A DNA stretch of 22,654 nt, from contig DFSO01000087.1 of assembly GCA_002378665.1 (NCBI GenBank), positions 62,061 through 84,714 on the forward strand, given 5' to 3'. This document shows positions 1-7,768 of this stretch, piece after piece. The notes under the pieces are model-generated. The model made no database searches. It saw only the letters and a program-made list of their open reading frames with translations, and was not told the origin of the DNA. Position 1 is the stretch's first letter. Each line of letters opens with the position of its first letter. This DNA is from Loktanella sp. UBA3435. GTDB lineage: Bacteria; Pseudomonadota; Alphaproteobacteria; Rhodobacterales; Rhodobacteraceae. Position numbers and translations under genes: made by a program.

Positions 1-459
1 TCTGGCCCTGCCGTTCTTTTGGGGGCAGGCGGTGCTGCACGTGCAATTATCGTGGCGCTTGCTGATGCAGGTGTGACCGAAATCTTGCTCACAAACCGGA
101 CACGTACGAAAGCCGATGCCTTGCGTGCCGAATTTGGGACACGCATTCGCGTTGTTGATTGGGTGCAGGCGGGCAATATCCTTGAGGGTGCCGCCACTGT
201 CATCAACTCCACATCCCTTGGCATGACAGGCAACGCCGCGCTGCGTATCCCGCTAGATGGGCTAACAAAGGGGACGCTTGTCACCGATATCGTGTATTCA
301 CCGCTACGCACGCGGCTGTTGGAAGAGGCTGAGACCGCGGGATGCACCGTGGTCGACGGTCTTGGCATGTTGCTGCACCAAGGTGTGCCAGGATTTGAGC
401 GTTGGTTTGGCGTCCGCCCCGAGGTTGACGACAAAACGCGCCAAGCGGTTCTGGGATGA
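1..459 (+). CDS. aroE: Shikimate dehydrogenase, C-terminal part (5' end outside window)
   Basis: This is the C-terminal part of shikimate dehydrogenase, the cytoplasmic NADP-dependent enzyme that reduces 3-dehydroshikimate to shikimate in aromatic amino acid synthesis. The frame is open from the first base (reading S-G-P-A-V-L-L-G-A-G-G-A-A-R), so the gene begins before the window; the TTG at 19 is an internal leucine. Visible family marks are the dinucleotide-binding glycine loop GAGGAARA, the NRT motif that follows the second strand, INSTSLGM, and the C-terminal block VDGLGMLLHQG before a closing FGVRP-type tail. About 152 codons are present, a little over half of the usual 270-280. The stop codon overlaps the coaE start (ATGA), so the two are very probably cotranscribed and translationally coupled. 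Confidence 0.93.
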   Translation, partial: SGPAVLLGAGGAARAIIVALADAGVTEILLTNRTRTKADALRAEFGTRIRVVDWVQAGNILEGAATVINSTSLGMTGNAALRIPLDGLTKGTLVTDIVYSPLRTRLLEEAETAGCTVVDGLGMLLHQGVPGFERWFGVRPEVDDKTRQAVLG

Positions 460-1046
460 GCTTTCTTCTGGGCCTCACGGGCTCCATCGGCATGGGAAAA
501 TCCACGACGGCACAGATGTTTCGCGACGAAGGCGTGCATGTTTGGGATGCCGACGCCGTGGTTCACACGCTTTATGCCAAAGGTGGCGCGGCTGTTCCTG
601 CGTTTGCTGAGGAATTACCAGCGGCTGTTATCGACGGCGAGGTGTCACGTGCTGTCCTTCGCGATTTGATCGCGGCGGACCCTGCAACCTTGCAAAAGAT
701 CGAAGCGATTGTTCATCCTCTTGTTGCTGCTGATCGCGCTTCTTTTCTCGCGGATCATCCTAATGAACTGATATTACTTGATATTCCACTTCTCTTCGAA
801 ACCAAAGCCGACCTTTGGCTCGATGCTGTTATCGTTGTGACTGCACCCTCTGAAGTTCAACGCGCCCGCGTTTTGGATCGTGGAACAATGACCGAAGACC
901 AATTTCATATGATCTTAGACAAACAGATGCCGGATGCGGAAAAATGTATCCGCGCCGATTACATTATCGAGACGGTTTCGATGGACGCCGCCCGTGCCGC
1001 CGTGCGAAAACTGGTGCAGCATATGAAAGGCCAACACATTGCGTGA
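456..1046 (+). CDS. coaE: Dephospho-CoA kinase
   Basis: Dephospho-CoA kinase carries out the last step of coenzyme A synthesis, phosphorylating the 3'-hydroxyl of the ribose of dephospho-CoA with ATP in the cytosol. The 196-residue product matches the usual length. The P-loop GSIGMGKS is at residues 9-16, followed by a DADAVVH block, the family's conserved acidic acceptor-site region. An LLDIPLLFE segment and the lid-like ARVLDRG stretch fit as well. The ATG overlaps the aroE stop by four bases, and the 3' end overlaps the dnaQ start by eight. An aroE-coaE-dnaQ order is common in Rhodobacteraceae as far as I recall. Nothing looks damaged. Confidence 0.96.
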   Translation: MSFLLGLTGSIGMGKSTTAQMFRDEGVHVWDADAVVHTLYAKGGAAVPAFAEELPAAVIDGEVSRAVLRDLIAADPATLQKIEAIVHPLVAADRASFLADHPNELILLDIPLLFETKADLWLDAVIVVTAPSEVQRARVLDRGTMTEDQFHMILDKQMPDAEKCIRADYIIETVSMDAARAAVRKLVQHMKGQHIA

Positions 1047-1770
1047 AATCGTCCTCGACACTGAAACCACCGGATTTGAACCCAACGACGGTGACCGCAT
1101 CGTCGAAATCGGTGCGATTGAGCTGATCGGGCATGTGCCAACGGGGCGCACGTATCACCAATATATAAACCCGATGCGGTCAATGCCTGCGGGTGCGTTT
1201 GGTGTGCACGGCATTGGTCCCGATCTGCTGGAGCCACCACAAGCCCCACAACCGGGCCAAGTGATTTTGCGCGACAAGCCAGTGTTTGCGGATGTCGCGC
1301 AGGCGTTTCTGGATTTCATTGGTGATTCCAAATTGGTGATTCACAACGCCGCGTTTGATATGAAGTTTCTCAATGCGGAACTGGGTTGGCTTGGGCGGAC
1401 ACATCTGCCGATGGATCAATCGCTCGATACGCTGGCGATTGCGCGTCGTAAATTCCCCGGGTCTCCCGCATCGTTGGACGCACTTTGCCGTCGTTTCGGC
1501 ATTGATAACTCGAACCGCACACTTCACGGCGCTTTGCTCGACAGTGAAATTCTGGCCGAAGTTTATCTGGAGTTGATTGGTGGTCGTCAGCCTGACTTTG
1601 GGCTTTCTGCCAAGCTCGAGAAATCCGCGACGACAGAGGTCTCAACGGATTGGCGTCCGATGCCGCGTCCGACACCCTTGGCATCGAAGCTTACAAAAGA
1701 AGAAGCCGCCGCCCATGATGCTTTTGTTGAAAAGCTGGGCGACGGCTCTGTTTGGAAAAAACTAGCCTAA
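1039..1770 (+). CDS. dnaQ: DNA polymerase III epsilon subunit (3'-5' proofreading exonuclease)
   Basis: This is the proofreading exonuclease of the replicative polymerase. It is a DEDDh nuclease that removes mispaired 3' nucleotides while bound to the alpha subunit. ExoI is DTETTG with D7 and E9, ExoII contains HNAAFD with D107, and ExoIII is HGALLD with H163 and D168, so the catalytic set is complete. The length of 243 residues equals that of the E. coli protein. The start is TTG: it gives the expected MREIVLDTETTG N-terminus, and an AAAGG lies about eight bases upstream inside coaE. A proline-rich insert of about 12 residues (roughly 64-76) follows the conserved VHG motif and is absent from the E. 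coli sequence I remember. The gene ends three bases from the convergent secB stop. Confidence 0.95.
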   Translation: MREIVLDTETTGFEPNDGDRIVEIGAIELIGHVPTGRTYHQYINPMRSMPAGAFGVHGIGPDLLEPPQAPQPGQVILRDKPVFADVAQAFLDFIGDSKLVIHNAAFDMKFLNAELGWLGRTHLPMDQSLDTLAIARRKFPGSPASLDALCRRFGIDNSNRTLHGALLDSEILAEVYLELIGGRQPDFGLSAKLEKSATTEVSTDWRPMPRPTPLASKLTKEEAAAHDAFVEKLGDGSVWKKLA

Positions 1771-1773
1771 GAC

Positions 1774-2268
1774 TTAGTTTGCTTTGGCCTTATTCTCTTC
1801 AACGCGGCGTGCGATTTCAGAGCGGTAAAGTTCCATAAAGTCGATTGTCTCAAGGTTCAGCGGTGGGAAACCGCCGTCGCGTGTCGCGTCGCTGACGATG
1901 CGGCGCACGAACGGGAACGTGATGCGTGGGCATTCGATCAACAAGAATGGGTGCATCTGGTCTTCTGGCACGCCCTTCACTTCGAAAACACCAGCATACT
2001 CAAGCTCAAGAACGAAAAGCGGATCGCCCTTTTCCTTGGTGTTGCTTTCGATTTTCAGCTTTGTGATGACTTCGTACTGGTTCTCGGTGCCGCGCTTGCG
2101 AGCATCAAGGTTCACCTGAACTTTGATCTCTGGCTGTGCGTCGCCTGAAACACCCTTTTGCGCGAGGATGTTCTCAAAGGACAGGTCACGGACGTACTGC
2201 GTCAAAACGCGGTTTATCACTTTTGGTGCTGCTGCTGCGTCAGCGCCGTTTTGTGGTGTATCGGTCAT
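1774..2268 (-). CDS. secB: Protein-export chaperone SecB
   Basis: SecB is the cytosolic tetrameric chaperone that keeps precursor proteins unfolded and hands them to SecA for export. The product is 164 residues, typical for alphaproteobacteria. The family core is clear: YVRDLSFEN near residue 27, the VQVNLDARK strand, the LELEYAGVFE strand, the ECPRITFPFVRRIVSD block and the late GGFPPLNL motif. The N-terminal tail is alanine-rich and low in complexity. A GGAG lies seven bases before the ATG. The gene is preceded on the same strand by fxsA with a 67-base gap, and it converges on dnaQ with only three bases between the two stop codons. Confidence 0.96.
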   Translation of the reverse strand: MTDTPQNGADAAAAPKVINRVLTQYVRDLSFENILAQKGVSGDAQPEIKVQVNLDARKRGTENQYEVITKLKIESNTKEKGDPLFVLELEYAGVFEVKGVPEDQMHPFLLIECPRITFPFVRRIVSDATRDGGFPPLNLETIDFMELYRSEIARRVEENKAKAN

Positions 2269-2287
2269 TATATGCTCCGGCGTGTAA

Positions 2288-2307
2288 ATAGGTTCTGCTG
2301 TTCCTAT
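2288..2307 (-). other. Weak hairpin in the secB leader
   Basis: ATAGG and CCTAT form a perfect five-base-pair stem around a ten-base loop in the gap between fxsA and secB. It is not followed by a T-run, so it is unlikely to be an intrinsic terminator. It may be chance. No function is claimed. Confidence 0.15.
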
Positions 2308-2335
2308 CAGGCCAGCGCCAATCCCTCAATCAAGA

Positions 2336-2815
2336 TTAATGCCGCGTCCACTCAGATGGCTTGTGGGTAGGTGACTTTGCGCCAGAAACCTCTTCGAATT
2401 CGCCGTCAATGACCCGATCATCGGGGCGATGTGGCTGGCTTGGGCCTGTTCCCATTGAAAATTTCTGTACTTTGATCTTTGATTTCGCCCATTGAAACGC
2501 AGCAGCGCGCAACTTTGGCACCAATAGCGCGAAACCGATAGCATCCGTAAAGAAACCAGGTGTCAGCAAAAGCGCGCCTGCAAATATGATCATGGCGCCG
2601 TTTGCCAAGGGTTCTGTCGGATCATTTAGCTGTGAAAATGTGCTTTGTAGCTTGGCAATTTCGCGTGCGCCCTGCTGGCGGACCAGCCAAGATCCCAAAA
2701 TCGCAGTGACAAGAACAATCGCTAAGGTCGGCCACAGGCCAATAAAGCCGCCGACTTGAATAAATAGTGCGATTTCGATCAGCGGAACCGCTATAAATGC
2801 TATCAAAAGCCACAT
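2336..2815 (-). CDS. fxsA: FxsA family membrane protein
   Basis: FxsA is a small inner-membrane protein. The E. coli member is known for suppressing F-plasmid exclusion of phage T7, and its everyday role is not established. The 159-residue product begins with hydrophobic segments at about residues 1-20 and 24-45 that contain the family's typical EIALFIQVGG. A charged stretch RQQGAREIAK follows, then a second hydrophobic region with LLLTPGFFTDAIG, the most conserved FxsA motif. The C-terminal 50 residues are hydrophilic and cytoplasmic-like. It lies directly upstream of secB on the same strand and is divergent from the Tim44-like gene, so the 110-base gap before its ATG should carry both promoters. 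Confidence 0.88.
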   Translation of the reverse strand: MWLLIAFIAVPLIEIALFIQVGGFIGLWPTLAIVLVTAILGSWLVRQQGAREIAKLQSTFSQLNDPTEPLANGAMIIFAGALLLTPGFFTDAIGFALLVPKLRAAAFQWAKSKIKVQKFSMGTGPSQPHRPDDRVIDGEFEEVSGAKSPTHKPSEWTRH

Positions 2816-2925
2816 GAATCAGGCCCTTTCATTTGTTATTGAGGGTAAGGTGGACTTGGCCCCTCGTCACACCTACATAAGAAGCGCAATCCCGCGTTAC
2901 CATGCCTAACCTAAATGAGGCCCTG
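2816..2925. promoter_or_regulatory. Divergent intergenic region between fxsA and the Tim44-like gene
   Basis: This 110-base gap separates the divergently transcribed fxsA-secB and Tim44-mltA-smr operons, so it must hold two promoters. I could not pick out a convincing -35/-10 pair on either strand. A TTGGCC at 2856-2861 has no well-spaced partner. Confidence 0.4.
2916..2920 (+). promoter_or_regulatory. Ribosome binding site deciding the Tim44-like gene start
   Basis: TGAGG stands five bases before the ATG at 2926. No comparable site precedes the earlier in-frame ATG at 2902, which supports the shorter protein. Confidence 0.55.
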
Positions 2926-3588
2926 ATGAACTCTCCGATTATCCAACTTTTGGTGCTAGCAGCCATCGCAGTTTTTCTGATTTTGCGCCTGAGAGGAGTT
3001 CTCGGTACGCGGGAAGGATTTGAAAAGCCGCAAGTCCGCAAACCAGATACAAACGCGCGTCGCCGCCGCGAAGATTTTGAAGTCATTGAAGGCGGCCCCG
3101 ACCTCGATATTGCGGACCACTCAGAAGAAGGTAGCGAAACAGCTATCGCGCTTGCCAATATGAAACGCGTTGATCCGACATTTAATGTGACCGAATTCTT
3201 GGGTGGCGCACGTGGTGCCTACGAAATGATCCTGATGGCATTTGAGCGCGGCGATCTTGCGAGCGTGCTGCCGTTCATCTCTGAGGATGTCTACGAGGCC
3301 TTCTCAACCGTTGTTGATGAGCGCGAGAAAAATGGATTGACCGTTGAGGCAACATTTGTTGGCATCAGTGATCTTAGCCTAAAAGGCGCTACATTTGATG
3401 AGCAGACGAAAGAGGCCGAATTGACGGTCCGCTTTACTGGCGAGATGACTTACCAGGTGCGCGACAAAGGTGGCGATGTGGTTGAGGGCAACGCCAATGA
3501 GATCAAGCGCCAGAAAGATATCTGGACCTTTGCCCGCGACATGGATGCCACTGATCCTAACTGGCGTCTTGTTGCCACTGGCGAATGA
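2926..3588 (+). CDS. Tim44/TimA family membrane-anchored protein
   Basis: This is a bacterial Tim44-like domain protein. In mitochondria the related domain of Tim44 links the inner-membrane translocase to Hsp70 and binds the membrane; the role of the alphaproteobacterial form is poorly known. With the ATG at 2926 it has 220 residues: one N-terminal transmembrane segment (about residues 4-20), a charged linker rich in R, E and D, and a Tim44-like domain from about 75 to the end. That domain includes FLGGARGAYEMILMAFERGD and the LRLVATG-type ending (here WRLVATGE). An ATG at 2902 would add eight residues, but the TGAGG spacing and the typical MNSPIIQLL start favour 2926. Its stop overlaps the mltA ATG by four bases. 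Sitting between the secB operon and an exported enzyme, it fits an envelope or export role, which is inference. Confidence 0.87.
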   Translation: MNSPIIQLLVLAAIAVFLILRLRGVLGTREGFEKPQVRKPDTNARRRREDFEVIEGGPDLDIADHSEEGSETAIALANMKRVDPTFNVTEFLGGARGAYEMILMAFERGDLASVLPFISEDVYEAFSTVVDEREKNGLTVEATFVGISDLSLKGATFDEQTKEAELTVRFTGEMTYQVRDKGGDVVEGNANEIKRQKDIWTFARDMDATDPNWRLVATGE

Positions 3589-4619
3589 CGGGAAACTGGC
3601 TAGGCGCTGCGGCGCTTAGCTTGTCAATTGCGGGGGCCGCCGTGGCAGAGCCGACTTACAAACTGATGACATTTTCTGATCTTGCCGATTGGGAAAATGA
3701 CGATCACCAAGCTGCTCTTACGACATTCGTCGAGACTTGCGGTGACATGGATGATCCTGAGTGGTCTGGCATCTGTCAGGTCGCCAAGACCGCCCTAGAT
3801 GCGCGCGCATTTTTCGAGGCGTTCTTTCAGCCGGTCATGGTTGAGGACGGCGAGCCGATGCTCTTCACAGGCTATTTTGAACCTGAGTTGCGCGGTGCGC
3901 CAAACCGCGGTGGAGAATTTCAGCACCCGATTTACCGTTTGCCCGATGACTACGTTCAGGGCCAACCCTACCTGACCCGACGAGAGATTGAAGAGATGGG
4001 GGCCTTGTCGGGTCAAGGCCTCGAGATTGCTTGGCTCGCTGATCCCGTCGATCTGTTTTTCCTGCAGGTTCAAGGCTCTGGCCGCATTCGTTTCCCTGAC
4101 GGTGGCGGCATTCGTGTCGGTTACGGTGGCAAGAACGGTCAGGAATACTCGTCGGTTGGTCGCGAGTTGATCGCGCGTGGCACCTACACCGAACATCAGG
4201 TTTCCGCTCAAGTGATCCGCAATTGGGTGGCCGATAATCCCGCTGAGGGCAAAGAGCTTTTGTGGGTGAACAAAAGCTATGTCTTTTTCCGCGAAGTGAA
4301 TGAAGTGCCCGCCGATAAGGGGCCGCTTGGCGCTATGAACCGCTCGATCACAACGGGTCGCTCCATCGCGGTTGACCCTGCTTTCACCAAACTCGGTACG
4401 CCGATTTGGATCGAAAAAGAGGGTGCAGCACCCATCCACCGCCTGATGGTCGCCCAAGATACGGGCTCGGCCATCAAAGGTGCGCAGCGAGCCGATATCT
4501 TCTTTGGAACGGGTGATATGGCGGGCCGTAAGGCGGGCCAGATCAAGGATGGCGGGCGCATGATCACGCTGCTGCCGATCCAAATGGCCTATGCGATGTT
4601 GCCTGAAACGATCGAATGA
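3585..4619 (+). CDS. mltA: Membrane-bound lytic murein transglycosylase A family protein
   Basis: MltA cleaves the MurNAc-GlcNAc bond of peptidoglycan without water, releasing 1,6-anhydro-muropeptides in the periplasm. The 344-residue protein starts with a signal peptide whose likely cleavage follows AVA at residue 21; there is no lipobox, so unlike E. coli MltA it would be a soluble periplasmic or envelope form. The MltA core is seen in FTGYFEPEL, VQGSGRIRFPDG and YSSVGREL. The C-terminal 3D domain has SIAVDP, GTPIWI and the QDTGSAIKG block, whose aspartate (residue 292) corresponds to the catalytic acid of the family. It overlaps the Tim44-like gene upstream and the Smr gene downstream by four bases each. 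Its product is the kind of sugar that the amgK-murU genes further right could help recycle. Confidence 0.94.
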   Translation: MTGNWLGAAALSLSIAGAAVAEPTYKLMTFSDLADWENDDHQAALTTFVETCGDMDDPEWSGICQVAKTALDARAFFEAFFQPVMVEDGEPMLFTGYFEPELRGAPNRGGEFQHPIYRLPDDYVQGQPYLTRREIEEMGALSGQGLEIAWLADPVDLFFLQVQGSGRIRFPDGGGIRVGYGGKNGQEYSSVGRELIARGTYTEHQVSAQVIRNWVADNPAEGKELLWVNKSYVFFREVNEVPADKGPLGAMNRSITTGRSIAVDPAFTKLGTPIWIEKEGAAPIHRLMVAQDTGSAIKGAQRADIFFGTGDMAGRKAGQIKDGGRMITLLPIQMAYAMLPETIE

Positions 4620-5206
4620 GACGCCCACGCCATCTCTCTGTCGAAGAACGCGCCCTTTGGGATCGCGTCGCGGATAGCGCTATTCCGCTTGATCCGCAGC
4701 GGCCCGTCGAAGAGCTGGTCATTATCGCGCGACCTGTGAACAGGCCTGTGGTGCGCGAGATAGATCCTATCCATCATTTCATGTTGGGGGAAAAGGCGAA
4801 CCACAAGCGTGGTCATGATCTGCTGCCGAGCATCACGGCGCGACTTACCAAAGCGCCATTGCAAATGGACAGCAAAGCCCATGGTAAAATGACCCGTGGG
4901 AAGTTGAAGCCAGAAGCGCGGCTTGATCTGCACGGCATGACCATGAGCGAGGCGCACCCTGAATTGATCGCCTTTATCCTTGGCTCTCAGGCGATTGGCA
5001 GGCGTTTGGTTCTGGTGATTACGGGTAAAGGAAAACTGCGCGACGATGGCGGGCCGATCCCTGTCCGCCACGGTGTTTTGCGGCATCAGGTGCCGCAATG
5101 GATGGCACTGCCACCTTTGTCGCAAGCGATTTTGCAAGTGACGCCAGCGCATTTGACCCACGGCGGGCACGGCGCGTACTACGTTTACCTACGCAAGAAC
5201 CGATAG
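4616..5206 (+). CDS. Smr domain protein
   Basis: This is a stand-alone small MutS-related (Smr) domain protein. The family binds or nicks DNA or RNA, and some members act as endonucleases in mRNA or ribosome quality control; the alphaproteobacterial single-domain form has no settled role that I can name. Of 196 residues the first 95 are basic and unordered-looking. The Smr domain starts at LDLHGM (103-108), continues through an LVITGKG block near 137-143, and closes with HGGHGAYYVYLRK. These are the two signature motifs of the family. It is the last gene of the Tim44-mltA-smr trio, overlapping mltA by four bases, and its 3' end overlaps the convergent MFS gene by 18 bases. Confidence 0.9.
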   Translation: MRRPRHLSVEERALWDRVADSAIPLDPQRPVEELVIIARPVNRPVVREIDPIHHFMLGEKANHKRGHDLLPSITARLTKAPLQMDSKAHGKMTRGKLKPEARLDLHGMTMSEAHPELIAFILGSQAIGRRLVLVITGKGKLRDDGGPIPVRHGVLRHQVPQWMALPPLSQAILQVTPAHLTHGGHGAYYVYLRKNR

Positions 5207-6427
5207 GCGCTGGGCCATGCGTGCGGCAAGCCAGAGGCAAACTGCCGAGACCGCGAAACAGACCGCATAAGCGAGCATCTGGATTTCCAACTCAACACCG
5301 ATGTCGATCAACCAACCGCTTAACCCCGGACCAATGGCTGATCCAAGAACCATGAGCGCGGTTGCTGCTGATTTGATCGAACCGATGAATTGCGTCCCGT
5401 AAAACTCTGCCCAACAGGCGTTGAGCAATGTGCCATGACCACCCCCCGACATACCCATCAGGATTACCGCGAGTGCCGTCCAAGCGAGGGTCGGTGCGTA
5501 CCAATGTAGCACGAAGGCGATGATGTAGGGGATGATGTAAATCGGGAGCAGGCGGATCACGCCAAAGCGGTCAATCGCCCAGCCGAAGAATATCGTGCTG
5601 AGTGCGAGTGTCGCAGTGCCAAGCGGGAAGACGGCGACGAGCGCGAGGTGCGACCATCCTTTGATCTCTGCGAAGTGGGCTTGGTGGAACCAGAATACGG
5701 TGCCGAACCCTGAAAAGCAGACAATTGCAGGGACGAGCAGCCAGAACAGGGGGTGGGTGAGCGCCTCGCGGCGTGTCCAATGGCGGCCCATCATGCCGAG
5801 GGTGGCGTTTGATTGCGCCGTGCTTTGTGGTGTGCGTTCAAGCTTTAGCAGGTGATAAATGACTGGGCACATGGCGACGCAAAACACTGCGAAGCCGATC
5901 CAAAGCGTGCGCCATTCTACATGCGATTTCATCCAGACCATTGTGAGCGGCAACGTCGCCTCGCCGATCATAAAGCCCAATCCCGCGACGGCCAAAGCGC
6001 GACCTCGCGTGGCGATAAACCAGCGTGCCATGGCGACAGCGGACACATGTGTCGCCATGCCTTGCCCAAGGAAGCGCAGTGCGAAGATGACGAACACGAG
6101 ACCAGCCAATGTCGCGTTGAAAGCCATTGCAAGCGAAGCTAGTGCCAGCCCTGCGACAACGAAAATCCCCAATGTGCGCACACGGAATATGTCAGCCAAT
6201 CCGCCCGCAAAAACCATGACCGCTGCCGAGGCCATCGTGCCGACCATATACAGGAGGCCCCAATCGCCGTTGGAGAGGTTGAAGCTTTCGCGGATCTCAC
6301 CGCCAAAGATCGAGATGAAAAACGTCTGCCCAAGGCAGGACATGAACGACAAAAGCGCACCCGTCGCAAGGAAGGGCGCGTTTTCGCGGACAAAGGAAAT
6401 GTAGCCTGTTTTCATGCCGCCATTCAT
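5189..6427 (-). CDS. Major facilitator superfamily transporter
   Basis: This is a twelve-helix MFS permease of the inner membrane with 412 residues, substrate unknown. Hydrophobic segments run the whole length, in two groups separated by a charged central loop at about residues 195-220 (KLERTPQS to HWTRREAL). A loop between helices 2 and 3 with GGLADIFRVR resembles the MFS motif A region. The end of the second half has GSAIGPGLSGWLIDIG, the usual repeat of helix 11. The start is uncertain: the ATG at 6427 and an ATG four codons later (6415) both lack a good ribosome binding site. It lies 27 bases after hslU on the same strand and may be read from the hslVU promoter, though function gives no reason for that. 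I do not assign a substrate. Confidence 0.88.
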   Translation of the reverse strand: MNGGMKTGYISFVRENAPFLATGALLSFMSCLGQTFFISIFGGEIRESFNLSNGDWGLLYMVGTMASAAVMVFAGGLADIFRVRTLGIFVVAGLALASLAMAFNATLAGLVFVIFALRFLGQGMATHVSAVAMARWFIATRGRALAVAGLGFMIGEATLPLTMVWMKSHVEWRTLWIGFAVFCVAMCPVIYHLLKLERTPQSTAQSNATLGMMGRHWTRREALTHPLFWLLVPAIVCFSGFGTVFWFHQAHFAEIKGWSHLALVAVFPLGTATLALSTIFFGWAIDRFGVIRLLPIYIIPYIIAFVLHWYAPTLAWTALAVILMGMSGGGHGTLLNACWAEFYGTQFIGSIKSAATALMVLGSAIGPGLSGWLIDIGVELEIQMLAYAVCFAVSAVCLWLAARMAQRLSVLA

Positions 6428-6454
6428 GGGCGCGAACGGCGGCAGGGAAAAGCC

Positions 6455-7759
6455 CTAAAGTACGTAGCGCGACAAATCAGTGGAGCGGGAAAGTTCGCCC
6501 AAATGCATCTCGACAAATGCCGCATCGACGGTGATCGCGTCGCCTGCGCGGTCTGGTGCGTTGAACGACAGATCTTCGAACACGCGCTCGATTACGGTGT
6601 ATAGCCTGCGGGCCCCGATATTCTCGACGCTCTCATTCACTTCCGCCGCGATCTTGGCCAAGGCTTTGATCCCGTCCTCAGAGAAGGTCACGGTGACCTC
6701 TTCCGTCGCCATCAATGCGGAATATTGCAGCGTAAGCGCATTGTCGGTTTCGGTCAGGATGCGCACGAAATCGGCCTCTGTTAGCGCGCGAAGTTCTACG
6801 CGGATCGGCAAGCGACCTTGAAGTTCAGGTAGCAAATCGGACGGTTTCGCCACGTGAAACGCACCCGATGCGATGAACAGGATGTGGTCTGTTTTGATCG
6901 GGCCGTATTTGGTGGACACTGTCGTACCTTCGATCAACGGCAGCAAATCGCGCTGCACACCTTCGCGGGATACGTCAGCACCACGGGCGTCGGCGCGCGC
7001 ACAAACTTTGTCGATTTCATCAAGGAATACGATGCCGTTTTGCTCTACGGCTTCAAGCGCGATTTTGGTCACGGCTTCGTCGTCGAGAAGCTTATCCGCC
7101 TCATCCGCGACCAGTGCCTCATAGCTATCCGCAACTGTCATCTTCTTTTTGACCGTCCGGCCGCCCATTTTCCCGAACAATTCGCCAAGGTTCATCATGC
7201 CGCCCATGCCACCCGGCTGGCCTGGGATTTCAAAACCGCCCATGGGGTTAGACGTATCGGCAAGCTCAAGCTCGATTATCGTGTCGTCAAGCTCGCCTGA
7301 CTTCAGTTTCTTCCTAAACAATTCACGCGTCCCGCTACGCGCATCAGCGCCAGCAACGGCGGTAATCACGCGTTCTTCAGCGGCCTCATAGGCTTTCGCT
7401 TTCACGTCTTCGCGCATGTGTTCGCGGGTGTCGATGATCGCGTTTTCAATCAGGTCGCGTATGATCTGTTCGACGTCACGGCCAACGTAGCCGACCTCGG
7501 TAAACTTCGTCGCTTCGACCTTAATGAACGGAGCGCGGGCCAGCTTTGCCAATCGACGCGAGATCTCGGTTTTACCAACGCCAGTCGGTCCGATCATCAG
7601 GATGTTCTTTGGATAAACCTCGTCACGCAGATCATCGCCAAGCTGCTTGCGCCGCCAACGGTTGCGCAGGGCCACAGCAACGGCGCGTTTCGCGTCGTTC
7701 TGGCCGATGATGTAACGATCAAGTTCCGAGACAATCTCGCGGGGGGTCAGGTCTGTCAT
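6455..7759 (-). CDS. hslU: ATP-dependent protease ATPase subunit HslU (ClpY)
   Basis: HslU is the AAA+ unfoldase that recognises, unfolds and feeds substrates into the HslV peptidase in the cytosol. The 434-residue protein is full length. The Walker A motif GPTGVGKT is at residues 57-64, and the pore loop GYVGRD follows after about 30 residues. The intermediate domain is present, with the glycine- and methionine-rich MGGMMNLGELFGKMGG stretch, and Walker B is VFLDEIDKV. The C-terminus ends in RYVL after a LSRSTDLS segment, as needed for docking into HslV. An AAAGGA lies about six bases before the ATG. In E. coli hslU follows hslV at once; here a membrane protein gene lies between them, nine bases upstream of hslU. 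Confidence 0.97.
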   Translation of the reverse strand: MTDLTPREIVSELDRYIIGQNDAKRAVAVALRNRWRRKQLGDDLRDEVYPKNILMIGPTGVGKTEISRRLAKLARAPFIKVEATKFTEVGYVGRDVEQIIRDLIENAIIDTREHMREDVKAKAYEAAEERVITAVAGADARSGTRELFRKKLKSGELDDTIIELELADTSNPMGGFEIPGQPGGMGGMMNLGELFGKMGGRTVKKKMTVADSYEALVADEADKLLDDEAVTKIALEAVEQNGIVFLDEIDKVCARADARGADVSREGVQRDLLPLIEGTTVSTKYGPIKTDHILFIASGAFHVAKPSDLLPELQGRLPIRVELRALTEADFVRILTETDNALTLQYSALMATEEVTVTFSEDGIKALAKIAAEVNESVENIGARRLYTVIERVFEDLSFNAPDRAGDAITVDAAFVEMHLGELSRSTDLSRYVL

Positions 7760-7768
7760 GTCAGTCCT

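Noticed and set aside
2902..2925. Upstream ATG for the Tim44-like gene
   Set aside because: No ribosome site precedes it, while TGAGG precedes 2926 at good spacing.
3795..4628. Minus-strand open frame of 277 codons inside mltA
   Set aside because: It is antisense to the well-supported mltA and shows no recognisable domain.
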